Origin: Wocania_A sp964021735 | Lineage (GTDB): Bacteria; Bacteroidota; Bacteroidia; Flavobacteriales; Flavobacteriaceae | Direction of reading: 5' to 3' | Length of the DNA: 16,755 nt | Assembly (NCBI RefSeq): GCF_964021735.1 | Contig: NZ_CAXIBN010000062.1 | Location: forward strand, 1-16,755 | The notes under the pieces: generated by a model | The model's input: only the letters and a program-made list of their open reading frames with translations | The model's database searches: none | Told to the model about the DNA's origin: nothing | In this document: piece after piece, positions 1-8,535 of the stretch | How the letters are laid out: every line of letters starts with the position of its first letter | Position numbering within the stretch: the first letter of the stretch is position 1 | Program-made: the position numbers and the translations under genes

Positions 1-185
1 GTTAATTAACAAATTAACGCTGTTTCTATTTAAAGTATATCTTTTTAAAAGGATAAGTAACCTTTATGAGATTACTAAAAGTATAGTAACTATAAAAAAA
101 CAGTGACCTTATAAAGTTATTACCAATAAATGTATAAAGTTTAATGATGATTATATAAAAATGCTTTAAGAAGTAAAAAAATAAT

Positions 186-1283
186 TTAAACCTTAATAAA
201 TATCTTTTTCTTAAAGAGAACATATCCCAGGACTAAATAAAACATTACAACAGTTAAAGCATAAAGTAAGGATGATAATTTATCTGCTAAAAAAGGTTGA
301 ACATAAATAGTATTGTATAGCCAGGAATGAATACTTTGTTGAGGGGTGACTTTTATTAAATAAAAACATTTAGAAATAAAACTTGATAAAAAATAAATAG
401 TAATAGCATTAGAGCCTACATACTTAAAAACACTGCCAAATTTCCAATCTAGCACATCGGTTAGGTAATAAATAACAGATAGAATTAAAGTAGCCCATCC
501 GCTAGTTACTAATACAAAACTACTACTCCAAATGGCTTTATTTATGGGAAACCAAATACTAAAAATATAACCACAAACCAATAATGATATAGCGATTATT
601 AGTAAATAGGTCAATTTGTTAATATTATCTTTAGATAGTATTCTACCAACCAAAATTCCAGAAATACTGGTTGCAATGGCTGGTAATGTGCTTAAAATAC
701 CTTCAGGATCATAATCTTGTTTCCACATGTGTTTGCCTAAAACTTTTAAATCTATATAGTTAGCCCAATTGTTTGGTGCTCTATCAAAAGTTGGTAAAAC
801 ACCATTTGGTAAAGGCACAAAACCTAAGAATATCCAATACCCAATTAAAATTGATAAGCTTATAGCTAGCAACGTTTTCCAATTACAGTTTATAAATAAA
901 ACTGCAGAAATTAAAAACACAACACCAATGCGTTGTAACACACCAGGGAATCTTAAGATTTCAAAATCTTTTATAAAAGGGAAGTAGGGTAAAAATAATG
1001 CTAAAAACAATCCAAGACCAATAAGCTTTAAACTACGAATAATAATTTTTTTATATGTGGTCCAATTTTTTGGCTTGTTTTTGTAGGCAAACGAAATTGA
1101 AATACCTACAATAAATAAGAAGAACGGAAAAACTAAATCTGTTGGTGTAAGCCCGTGCCAATTGGCGTGAAGCAATGGCGCATAAACTTTACTCCACGTT
1201 CCTGGGGTATTTACTAAAATCATTGCAGCAATTGTAAACCCCCTAAGTATGTCTACGGATTGAATCCTTTGCTTTGCAATCAT
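186..1283 (-). CDS. nagX: NagX-type transmembrane N-acetyltransferase (heparan-alpha-glucosaminide N-acetyltransferase-like, DUF5009)
   Basis: A polytopic inner-membrane protein of 365 residues with about ten hydrophobic segments. The N-terminal family signature is clear: a VDILRGFTIAAMILVN stretch at residues 10-25, then LLHANWHGLTPTDLVFPFF around 37-55. In human HGSNAT the His of the equivalent H-A-x-W motif is the acetyl-accepting active-site residue; here it would be His39. The family transfers acetyl groups from cytoplasmic acetyl-CoA to the amino group of terminal glucosamine across the membrane. Bacterial members called NagX co-occur with GlcNAc catabolism genes. The frame is open further upstream, to an ATG at 1340, but I chose the ATG at 1283 because homologous proteins begin a few residues before the RxxSxDxLRG motif and the upstream extension looks untranslated. 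It is the last gene of the minus-strand block, 77 bases after the response regulator. The role in glucosamine acetylation is inferred; a general acyltransferase of another sugar is the alternative. Confidence 0.85.
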   Translation of the reverse strand: MIAKQRIQSVDILRGFTIAAMILVNTPGTWSKVYAPLLHANWHGLTPTDLVFPFFLFIVGISISFAYKNKPKNWTTYKKIIIRSLKLIGLGLFLALFLPYFPFIKDFEILRFPGVLQRIGVVFLISAVLFINCNWKTLLAISLSILIGYWIFLGFVPLPNGVLPTFDRAPNNWANYIDLKVLGKHMWKQDYDPEGILSTLPAIATSISGILVGRILSKDNINKLTYLLIIAISLLVCGYIFSIWFPINKAIWSSSFVLVTSGWATLILSVIYYLTDVLDWKFGSVFKYVGSNAITIYFLSSFISKCFYLIKVTPQQSIHSWLYNTIYVQPFLADKLSSLLYALTVVMFYLVLGYVLFKKKIFIKV

Positions 1284-1360
1284 TTTATAAACTTTTATGT
1301 TGATTAAAAAAGATAAATTAAATAATTTAGTATGCACCAAGGTGTGGCTTCATTTAAAAA

Positions 1361-2083
1361 TTAATTTTCGTTACCTTCTTTAATATTAAGTATGCGTTCT
1401 TTTGTTTGCTTTAAATAATTTCTTCCAATAGGAATTCTTCTGCCTGCAATTTCTATGGTATTGCCTTCTAAAGCTGCAATTTTATTTATTGAAATATTGT
1501 ATGATCTATGTACGCGTATAAAATTTGATTGTGGTAACTCTTCAGAGATGGCGGTTAGTGATTTGTGTACTACATAATCGCCAAGAGATGTTACTATTTT
1601 AATATAATCTTTTAAACTTTCAATAAATAAAATATCATTAAGGTTAACTTTAATCAATTTTTTATCAACTTTTAAAAAAATATGAGGTTCTTGATTTAAA
1701 CTAGAATCTCCAGAAGTAGTGTTGGTATGTATTTGTTGATATACTTTATTTATTGTTTTTAAAAAGCGATTAAATGGTATTGGTTTTACTAGGTAGTCTA
1801 ATATACTTAATTCAAAACTTTTTACAGCATATTCTCTGTAAGCAGTAGTTATTACTATTAGGGGTTTAATATTTAAGTTTTCAATAAAAGTAAAACCACT
1901 CATTTGAGGCATATTAATATCTAGAAAAACAAGGTCAATTTTTAATTGTTGTAAAACACCAAAAGCCTTTAATGGATTAGTAAAGGTTTCAACAACTTCA
2001 ATATTATCGAAATTTTTTAAATGATTCTCTATAACACTTATTGCTAAAGGCTCATCATCTATAATGATACAGTTAATCCTCAT
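1361..2083 (-). CDS. LytTR-family response regulator (LytR/AlgR type)
   Basis: A 240-residue cytoplasmic response regulator. The receiver domain covers about residues 1-120, with the acidic pair Asp9/Asp10, the phospho-acceptor Asp55 in VFLDINMP, Thr80 and Lys100. A linker follows, then a LytTR DNA-binding domain at about 134-235 containing the typical DILFIESLKDYIKI and FIRVHRSYNI stretches. LytTR regulators bind short direct-repeat sites through a beta-sheet fold rather than a helix-turn-helix. Its ATG overlaps the TGA of the upstream kinase gene (ATGA), so the two are translationally coupled and almost certainly cognate partners. Targets cannot be read from the sequence; nearby genes (the propeller lipoprotein, NagX, perhaps susCD) are the natural guess. 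Confidence 0.95.
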   Translation of the reverse strand: MRINCIIIDDEPLAISVIENHLKNFDNIEVVETFTNPLKAFGVLQQLKIDLVFLDINMPQMSGFTFIENLNIKPLIVITTAYREYAVKSFELSILDYLVKPIPFNRFLKTINKVYQQIHTNTTSGDSSLNQEPHIFLKVDKKLIKVNLNDILFIESLKDYIKIVTSLGDYVVHKSLTAISEELPQSNFIRVHRSYNISINKIAALEGNTIEIAGRRIPIGRNYLKQTKERILNIKEGNEN

Positions 2084-3141
2084 CTTACAGGGATTTTTAA
2101 AAATAAATTATAAATATCGTTAGTAATGCTAGGTTGCAGCACAAAATCTTTTGCAAATAAGAGTTTTAATCGCCGTAACGAATTAGATATTCCTATTCCT
2201 TTTTTTTCATTATCTATTGCTATGGGATCAAAATTATTAGAAATTTTAAATTCGAGATACTTTTTATTAACAATCTCAAAACTCATTTTTATAGTAATTT
2301 TATCATTACCTTTTAATCCATGTTTAAAACAATTTTCAACAAAAGTAATAAGTAATAATGGCGGTACTTTAACATCTTCTAAGTCGCCTGTAATAAGTAA
2401 TTCTGTGTCAATTCTGTCTTTAAATCTAAGATTTTCTATATCTATGTAGTTGTTTATATGGCTTATTTCTTCAAGTAAATCTGCTTTAGAATCGGTTACA
2501 TCGTAAAGTACATATTCCATCATATTAGATAATTTTAAGATTAACCGAGGCAAATTACTAGATTTATTGAGAGCTAATGCATATAAGTTATTTAAAGTAT
2601 TAAAGAAAAAATGTGGTTGTACCTGCGTTCTTAAAAATTTTAATTCGGTGCTTAATTGTAATTGAGAGAGTTCCTCATTTCTTTTTTTCTCAATACTCCA
2701 TTCCACTATAATTTTTATGGCAGTAGCAAATGCGATAACATATATTTGTCCAATAAATTCTGATATAAAATGATTGAACATAGATTGGTTTGGCATTGTG
2801 GAATACATACTAATCCATATTTCGTCTGTAACAAATACAAAATTTAAACCGATTCTTAAAAAGTAGGCTATTACCAATGAAGCAACTAAGCTTAATATAA
2901 AAGCAAAGTATTTGCCTTTTAAAATAAATTTAGGAATAAGATAATAGATGTTTAAATAAACTAATATAATGTGAATGGGGAATTCTACAAGATTAGATTT
3001 AATTGAATATATAAAATCGTTGTTATAACTACCCCATCTAACAACATTAAAAACAAAATAACTAAGCCAAAATATGACATGATACTTTAGTGGGATGGTT
3101 GTTTTTATTTTGTTTTTAAAGATTATGAAGGTTTTTTTCAT
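2080..3141 (-). CDS. LytS-type membrane sensor histidine kinase (His_kinase PF06580 type)
   Basis: A 353-residue inner-membrane sensor kinase. Four hydrophobic segments are visible in the N-terminal half (about residues 20-38, 52-70, 76-103 and 124-146), with little extracytoplasmic sequence and no recognisable sensor domain. A short coiled linker leads to the phosphotransfer motif LRTQVQPHFFFNTLNNL, with phospho-acceptor His177. The ATP-binding domain follows, with the N-box VENCFKHG (Asn270) and a KGIGISNSLRRL G-box at about 314-325. This is the minimal architecture common in Bacteroidota LytS/LytTR pairs, where the membrane block itself senses the signal or the kinase responds to a partner protein. 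The gene begins 38 bases after the FG-GAP lipoprotein gene and overlaps the regulator gene by four bases, so the three are likely co-transcribed. The stimulus is unknown. Confidence 0.94.
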   Translation of the reverse strand: MKKTFIIFKNKIKTTIPLKYHVIFWLSYFVFNVVRWGSYNNDFIYSIKSNLVEFPIHIILVYLNIYYLIPKFILKGKYFAFILSLVASLVIAYFLRIGLNFVFVTDEIWISMYSTMPNQSMFNHFISEFIGQIYVIAFATAIKIIVEWSIEKKRNEELSQLQLSTELKFLRTQVQPHFFFNTLNNLYALALNKSSNLPRLILKLSNMMEYVLYDVTDSKADLLEEISHINNYIDIENLRFKDRIDTELLITGDLEDVKVPPLLLITFVENCFKHGLKGNDKITIKMSFEIVNKKYLEFKISNNFDPIAIDNEKKGIGISNSLRRLKLLFAKDFVLQPSITNDIYNLFLKIPVR

Positions 3142-3179
3142 TTACTGCACACTCATTTTTTATTATTATATAAAGTGAT

Positions 3180-6100
3180 TTATTTGTTTAACACATTAAA
3201 TAAATTAACGCTATCATCGTTGTTTGTTATTAACAATATAGTGTCATTTTTTTTCTTTAAGGTGATGATATCTTTTGAGTTTCCTACGTTTATAAAACCA
3301 GTTTCATCAATATCTAATATTTTAAATTTTTTGTTTTTATATGATAAAATACTACCTAAAGAAGCATCGTAACGCACGGTTTCAACTTCGGCATTGTAAT
3401 GGTTGCCAATGGCTATAATTTCTTTGTTGTTATCATTATTTATATCCATAAACTCAAAATCCATAATAGGTGCAATTTGAAGCATTTTAGGAAGGCTTTT
3501 AATAGTGAAATTTCCATTCCCATTATTTTCTAAAAACACACTATTTAGCATGTGCACTTTAAGATGTAGTGCTTTATCTAAAGCCTCTTTACCATAAATA
3601 TCTTCAAGAGAAGCTTCAGCAAATTCGCTAAATGTTGGAAATTTATCTTTAATAAAAGGCATTTGTTGCGAGGAGCATTCTCGCCCTCTTGATGGTACTA
3701 AAGTGCCTTTGTAATTTGAAGTTAAAACAATATCATAAGTTCCAGAATTATCAAAATCATCACAAAATACATGAAATGGTTTTTTAGTACTGGCCTTGTA
3801 TTTTGTGTTTAATCCTAAATTGCCGACAAAATAATCCATGTCACCATCGTTGTCAATATCCGCACTTTCAATACTAAACCATAGACCTTCGGTGTTTTTT
3901 AATGAATCGTTTACCACTAGATTAAACGTTCCATTATTGTTTTCAAATATGGTTATTGGCATCCATTCACCTACAATAATTAAATCTTCATCATTATCAT
4001 TGTCAAAATCTGTAAATATAGCATCAGTGACAAGGCCAACGTTTTTTATTGCAGGTGCTATTGATGCCGTTTTGTTGTAAAATCTACCATTTTCGTTTAT
4101 TAATATGTACGATTCGGGTGCATAGGGGTATTTGTTGGGTATCATACGACCGCCAACAAACAGGTCTAAATCGCCATCATTATCAATATCCGAAGCTTTA
4201 ATAGCTTGCCCACTGGAATTAATTTTAGGAAGTACATTTTTACCTTTGCTAAAGTTGCCTTTACCATCGTTTATATAAATTCTATCTTGATATAAACTAC
4301 TGTTTTCTTCAAATTCGGCACCACCACTTACTACATAAAGATCATTGTCATTATCATTATCAAAATCTAAAAATAGCACACCCAAATCTTCAAATTGTTT
4401 GTCTTCTTGCCAGATTTTAGTGCTTTGTTTGATGAAACTGCCATTTTCATTTTGAATATATAATTCGCCACTTTGGTCTTTAGCGCCGCCAATAAAAAAA
4501 TCTTCTAAACCATCTCCATTTACATCAGATTTATCAACAAATGGACCATTGGTTGATTGGCTATGTGGTAGTAAGACTTGCTCTTTGTAGTCATCAAATT
4601 CATTTTCGCTATGCTTATAAACAATGCCTTGTTCAGAAGGATTACTTCTTTTTAATAGTGTTTTTGTTTGTTCTATCTTTTTATTTTCGAGCGGAGTAGC
4701 ACTTTCCTGATTTACAGAAATGATTTGATTGGTTTTAACATTAGTAAGTTTAGTGATTTTTTGATTAGGCCATTCAATTAAAATTTCATCAATAATTGTA
4801 GCATCGCTAATTCCAAAATTTACGATATTTTGAACAGATGAAATAAAACCTCTACTGGTATATAATTCTTGATATTGCTTTGTATTATTTGCTGTTAAGG
4901 TTATTTTAGAACCGATGGCAAATTTGTTTTTTGCATCGCCATTTAATTTAATTTGAATAAAATTATTAGTGTCGTTATTTTGATAGAGTAGTGGTGTGTC
5001 GTTTATATTATTTATAACTAAATCTAAATCGCCATCGTTATCAAAATCTGCATAAGCAGCACCATTGGATTGTGTTTTTTCGTTTAATCCCCAATTTTTA
5101 GGATTTTTAGTAAAATTAAGATTGCCTTCGTTTTTAAATGCGTAATTACGAATTTTTGTCGAGGGCTGTAAATCGGTTATTTCCTTGAAGCTTGGTTTGT
5201 TTTTTTGTTTAAATCGTCTGCTTAATTCGGTTCTAAAGTCTTGATTCGCCATGTCTTTAAAAATGCCATTGGAGATAAAAACATCTTTAAGACCGTCGTT
5301 ATCAAAATCGGCAATTAACGGCGCCCAACTCCAATCGGTTTTTGCTAAGCCACTTATTTGGGCTATTTCGCTAAACTTTCCGTTTTTTCTATTTAGCTGT
5401 AAGGTGTTTACCATGTATTGATGATGGTAATTGTTTTTAACCAAGGCATAGAAATTTTGTGTATTCATAGACGCCATGTTTTGTTTGCTTCTAACATGGT
5501 CTTCAAATGCCATTTCCAATACAAATAAATCTGGGTGTAAATCGTTGTTTAAATCGGCATAATCTGATCCCATGCTGCTAAACGAAATATGGTTTACCCG
5601 ATCTAAAATCTCATTAGAAAAAGTACCGTTTTTGTTATTTATATAGAGTTTGTCTGGTGTTAAAAAATCGTTACAAACATACACGTCTGGCCAACCATCA
5701 TTATTAAAATCGCCTATTGATGCACTTAGCCCAAAAGCTTTATTAACTATACCAGCATCGTGTGTGATTTCGGTAAAAAACGAGCCATCATTTCTGTATA
5801 ATATATCTGAGCTTAATCTCGAATAAGCTCTTTCTATACGCATATTAAGACTACCTGTGTTCTCGAAATCTGGTCTGTGGTTTACTAAATACATGTCTAA
5901 ATCGCCGTCCTTATCAAAATCGAAAAAGTACGATTGTGTACTAAAACCCGGGTCGTTTATTTTCCATTCTTCAGCCTTGTCTATAAACGTATTATTTTTT
6001 TGATTGATATATAGTTTGTTTTCTTTTTTAAAGGTTGTTTTATTGGTTCCTGACTTACATATGTAAATATCGAGCCAACCATCGTTATTGATATCTACAA

Positions 6101-6488
6101 CAGAAACCCCTGTAGACCATCCTTCAGCATCTTCTAACCCTGATGTTTCAGTAATATCTTTAAATTTAAAATCACCTTGATTTAAATACAGTTTGTTTGA
6201 ATTTTGATTGGCTATAAAAAAGACATCTACTAAATCATCATTGTTAAAATCTGCAGTTGCAACACCACCACCATTATAAATGTTACCAAAATTTAAGAAA
6301 TTCAAATCCCCAGTTTCTTCTACATTATTTTTAAAAGTAAAAGTTGTTTTTTCGTTTGGAATTAAAGAAAAAAGCGTAGAACTATTAGAAGGCTTATTAT
6401 TTATAGATTTTAAGGTCTTGTACGATTTATTTTGATTGCAGTTAACAAGTATTGTACTTAAAATTGTAAAGAGAATAATTTTTTTCAA
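3180..6488 (-). CDS. FG-GAP/VCBS-repeat lipoprotein with central ASPIC/UnbV domain (two predicted beta-propellers)
   Basis: A 1102-residue exported lipoprotein. Its signal peptide MKKIILFTILSTILVNC ends in a lipobox with Cys17. Fourteen calcium-loop blade motifs of the DxDxDGxxD type can be picked out by eye. Seven lie near residues 80, 132, 190, 260, 312, 394 and 481. Seven more lie near 655, 708, 767, 827, 877, 911 and 1014. Between the two sets, at about 508-595, is an ASPIC/UnbV region containing the IGSKITL and YTSRGFISSVQ stretches. The layout suggests two seven-bladed propellers joined by the UnbV module. Proteins of this size and design are frequent next to SusC/SusD pairs in marine Bacteroidota, but no enzymatic activity is established for them. 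A role in glycan or ligand binding, or as a partner of the transporter or kinase, is inference. An intrinsic terminator lies 45 bases upstream, so the gene may need its own promoter or read-through. Confidence 0.9.
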   Translation of the reverse strand: MKKIILFTILSTILVNCNQNKSYKTLKSINNKPSNSSTLFSLIPNEKTTFTFKNNVEETGDLNFLNFGNIYNGGGVATADFNNDDLVDVFFIANQNSNKLYLNQGDFKFKDITETSGLEDAEGWSTGVSVVDINNDGWLDIYICKSGTNKTTFKKENKLYINQKNNTFIDKAEEWKINDPGFSTQSYFFDFDKDGDLDMYLVNHRPDFENTGSLNMRIERAYSRLSSDILYRNDGSFFTEITHDAGIVNKAFGLSASIGDFNNDGWPDVYVCNDFLTPDKLYINNKNGTFSNEILDRVNHISFSSMGSDYADLNNDLHPDLFVLEMAFEDHVRSKQNMASMNTQNFYALVKNNYHHQYMVNTLQLNRKNGKFSEIAQISGLAKTDWSWAPLIADFDNDGLKDVFISNGIFKDMANQDFRTELSRRFKQKNKPSFKEITDLQPSTKIRNYAFKNEGNLNFTKNPKNWGLNEKTQSNGAAYADFDNDGDLDLVINNINDTPLLYQNNDTNNFIQIKLNGDAKNKFAIGSKITLTANNTKQYQELYTSRGFISSVQNIVNFGISDATIIDEILIEWPNQKITKLTNVKTNQIISVNQESATPLENKKIEQTKTLLKRSNPSEQGIVYKHSENEFDDYKEQVLLPHSQSTNGPFVDKSDVNGDGLEDFFIGGAKDQSGELYIQNENGSFIKQSTKIWQEDKQFEDLGVLFLDFDNDNDNDLYVVSGGAEFEENSSLYQDRIYINDGKGNFSKGKNVLPKINSSGQAIKASDIDNDGDLDLFVGGRMIPNKYPYAPESYILINENGRFYNKTASIAPAIKNVGLVTDAIFTDFDNDNDEDLIIVGEWMPITIFENNNGTFNLVVNDSLKNTEGLWFSIESADIDNDGDMDYFVGNLGLNTKYKASTKKPFHVFCDDFDNSGTYDIVLTSNYKGTLVPSRGRECSSQQMPFIKDKFPTFSEFAEASLEDIYGKEALDKALHLKVHMLNSVFLENNGNGNFTIKSLPKMLQIAPIMDFEFMDINNDNNKEIIAIGNHYNAEVETVRYDASLGSILSYKNKKFKILDIDETGFINVGNSKDIITLKKKNDTILLITNNDDSVNLFNVLNK

Positions 6489-6532
6489 AACACTGTTTTT
6501 AATAATTAATTTTAATGATAAATATAAAAAAT

Positions 6533-6566
6533 AAAAAAGGGAGAATCTATATAGTTTCTCCCTTTT
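6533..6566 (-). terminator. Rho-independent terminator after the SusD-like gene
   Basis: An 11-bp perfect stem (arms 6535-6545 and 6556-6566, core GGGAGAA/TTCTCCC) has a ten-base spacer that itself contains the palindrome CTATATAG. On the minus strand the second arm runs into six consecutive T (complement of 6533-6538). It sits 25 bases after the SusD-like stop codon and 45 bases before the FG-GAP lipoprotein start. It should end most susCD transcripts and set lower expression for the genes further on. The A-tract flanking the other side gives only weak potential on the plus strand. Confidence 0.85.
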
Positions 6567-6591
6567 AACAATATAACTTTAATTACTATGT

Positions 6592-8523
6592 TTAATTTTG
6601 TTTAGCCCACCATAATGGCGTATGTACTGTGTCCGGACCTCCTAATAGTTGCACGGCTTGCGCATATCCATTTGGAATATTGTTTCCAAAAGAAGACGGG
6701 TATTTAACACGTTGCCCAAAGAAATTTACTTGATTGGTCATGTAGTTATTAGGGGTTAATTGTGGCATATCTGGGAATGGATCTTCAACGGCAGGGTTTT
6801 CAAAGAATGGTAACCCTAAACGTCTGTGGTCATTCCATAATTCAAGAGGTATCCACGCATGCGACGCTATATACTTTTGCGTAATAATTTTAGTTAAAAG
6901 ATCATTTTTAACGGTTCCTCCTTCATAAATAGTGTTATTTGGATAAGTGTAATTATAAGTTCCAGCTACACCTGTATAACCATTTACATAATCCATAGTT
7001 ACACTTGCAGGAGGTTCTGCTGTATGATCCCAACTTACTGAAGTACCATTGTTATTGTAGTCCTGAGAAGCTAAATACATTGTTAAATGATCAGAAACTC
7101 CATAATAGGTAAAGCTATCGGCTATTCCTGCTTCATAGGCTTCTTTACCAGTTAAAGGTGTACTCCAACCTCTTGTAGCTGCTTCAGCAATTAGGAAATG
7201 AGTTTCCCAAGATGGGAAAAAGATACGCTCACTATCTCCTTCTCTAAAATTAAGTCCTAAACGTGGCCAAGACCCTGATGAAATTAATTGATTCTTTGAC
7301 CCTGGAATACCCGTGTTCCCAGCTGCAGTGGCGTTATATGTAAAAGCACCATCAAGAGTGATGTCATCTGTTTCACCATTAGTATCAGGATCATCCACTG
7401 CACCAATTATCAAATCTCTTTCACTAAGTGTATGGTTGTTACTCCAAGTCGGGTAATTACTATAATGTGGATCATCAAGATTTCCTGGAATTGGGAAGGT
7501 TTTATAAGATCTAGGATCTATAGTGTTTGGTAAACCATCTAGCCAGAATCCTTTTGCAGGATCGTTAGTAAGCATTGAAAAATGATCATCAAATTTCATC
7601 CCTAAATAACCAGCAGGTTTAATATTGATTTGATCATCAGCGGGTAACTGGTCCATAGATGTTACACCACCTAATCCCACAACTACATTTCTATATGCAG
7701 GGGTTATATAATGGCTGTTCCATTGTCTAGACTGCGGGTTGGTGTAACTGCTCCAACCACCAGTAGAAAAAACTCTCATATCATCATCAGGCGTGGCGAT
7801 AATTTGCCCACTATTAGCAGCTTCTTCAAAGTGTTGTTGAGCAACAGAAGGTGCAACTTCAGATAAACGCATCGCTAAACGCATTCTCATAGAATTACCA
7901 TATTTTTTCCATTTGGCATAATCATATCCAAAAGCTGGGTCTAAGTCTGCATCTGGTTTAGATGCATTGGTTTCGTCTATTTTACTAACGGCATCTTTTA
8001 ATTCTGCTAACATGAAATTGTAGACATCCTCTACACTACTGTATTCTGGATTTTCGCCTTGAAACCCATTTATAGGTATAGGGCCAAAAGTGTCTGCCAT
8101 TTCACTCATAATATATACCCTCCAAATTCTTGCAATCTGTAATACGTTTTCGGTATATTCCTTAACGTTACCTGAAGCAATTTTCTCCTCTGCTACAGTA
8201 ATACCAGTTGTAATATCTCGAAGCCATCTTGAAACAAAACTGTTAAAGTAATCGTTTGTCCAACCATCGTTAGAACGACCATGGGACAAAACGCCCAATC
8301 TAGATGTTCTTGAGGCATCTTTCCAATATAATACAAAAACACGTTCTGCGATATGCGGATCTTGTTGTGCCGCTCCTATAGAGGCGTTAATAAAAAACTC
8401 TACTTCTACTTGTTCTGCTGAGGCAGCCAAGGGATCAACATTGATTTCTTCAAAATCACTACAAGAAAAAACCAATGCCGTTGCACAAAATAGTGCGATT
8501 GTTTTACTTAATACTTTTTTCAT
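6592..8523 (-). CDS. SusD/RagB-family (SusD-like_2) nutrient-binding outer-membrane lipoprotein
   Basis: A surface lipoprotein of 643 residues that forms the substrate-binding lid of the SusC transporter. The signal peptide ends in the lipobox VFSC (Cys21), followed by SDFEEINVDP, typical of this SusD subgroup. Other family landmarks are MADTFGPIP at 142-150, the helix YAKWKKYGNSMRMRLAMRLS at 202-221, and ETHFLIAEAATRGW at 440-453. At 643 residues it is rather longer than the 480-550 usual for the family; extra sequence seems to lie in the Gly/Asp/Asn-rich loops at about 285-430, which may shape the ligand site. It lies 12 bases downstream of the susC-like stop, with an A/G-rich stretch before the ATG, so the pair is one operon. 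The ligand is unknown; an amino sugar or its oligomer is suggested only by the neighbouring nagB and NagX genes. Confidence 0.95.
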   Translation of the reverse strand: MKKVLSKTIALFCATALVFSCSDFEEINVDPLAASAEQVEVEFFINASIGAAQQDPHIAERVFVLYWKDASRTSRLGVLSHGRSNDGWTNDYFNSFVSRWLRDITTGITVAEEKIASGNVKEYTENVLQIARIWRVYIMSEMADTFGPIPINGFQGENPEYSSVEDVYNFMLAELKDAVSKIDETNASKPDADLDPAFGYDYAKWKKYGNSMRMRLAMRLSEVAPSVAQQHFEEAANSGQIIATPDDDMRVFSTGGWSSYTNPQSRQWNSHYITPAYRNVVVGLGGVTSMDQLPADDQINIKPAGYLGMKFDDHFSMLTNDPAKGFWLDGLPNTIDPRSYKTFPIPGNLDDPHYSNYPTWSNNHTLSERDLIIGAVDDPDTNGETDDITLDGAFTYNATAAGNTGIPGSKNQLISSGSWPRLGLNFREGDSERIFFPSWETHFLIAEAATRGWSTPLTGKEAYEAGIADSFTYYGVSDHLTMYLASQDYNNNGTSVSWDHTAEPPASVTMDYVNGYTGVAGTYNYTYPNNTIYEGGTVKNDLLTKIITQKYIASHAWIPLELWNDHRRLGLPFFENPAVEDPFPDMPQLTPNNYMTNQVNFFGQRVKYPSSFGNNIPNGYAQAVQLLGGPDTVHTPLWWAKQN

Positions 8524-8535
8524 AATTTTTCTTTT

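Noticed and set aside
26..223. 65-codon open frame at the left edge, minus strand
   Set aside because: Composed almost entirely of Phe, Tyr, Ile, Leu, Lys and Asn from AT-rich DNA, overlaps the 3' end of the NagX gene, and has no recognisable motif. The 1-185 stretch shows no gene or clear terminator.
1284..1340. Upstream ATG at 1340 as the NagX start
   Set aside because: It would add 19 residues with no counterpart before the conserved family N-terminus; the ATG at 1283 fits better.
3400..6300. Recurrent DNA words resembling TCGCCATCGTTATCAAAATC on the plus strand
   Set aside because: These are the reverse complement of codons for the repeated DFDNDGD calcium loops in the FG-GAP lipoprotein, spaced unevenly; they are protein repeats, not a CRISPR array or DNA-level repeat.
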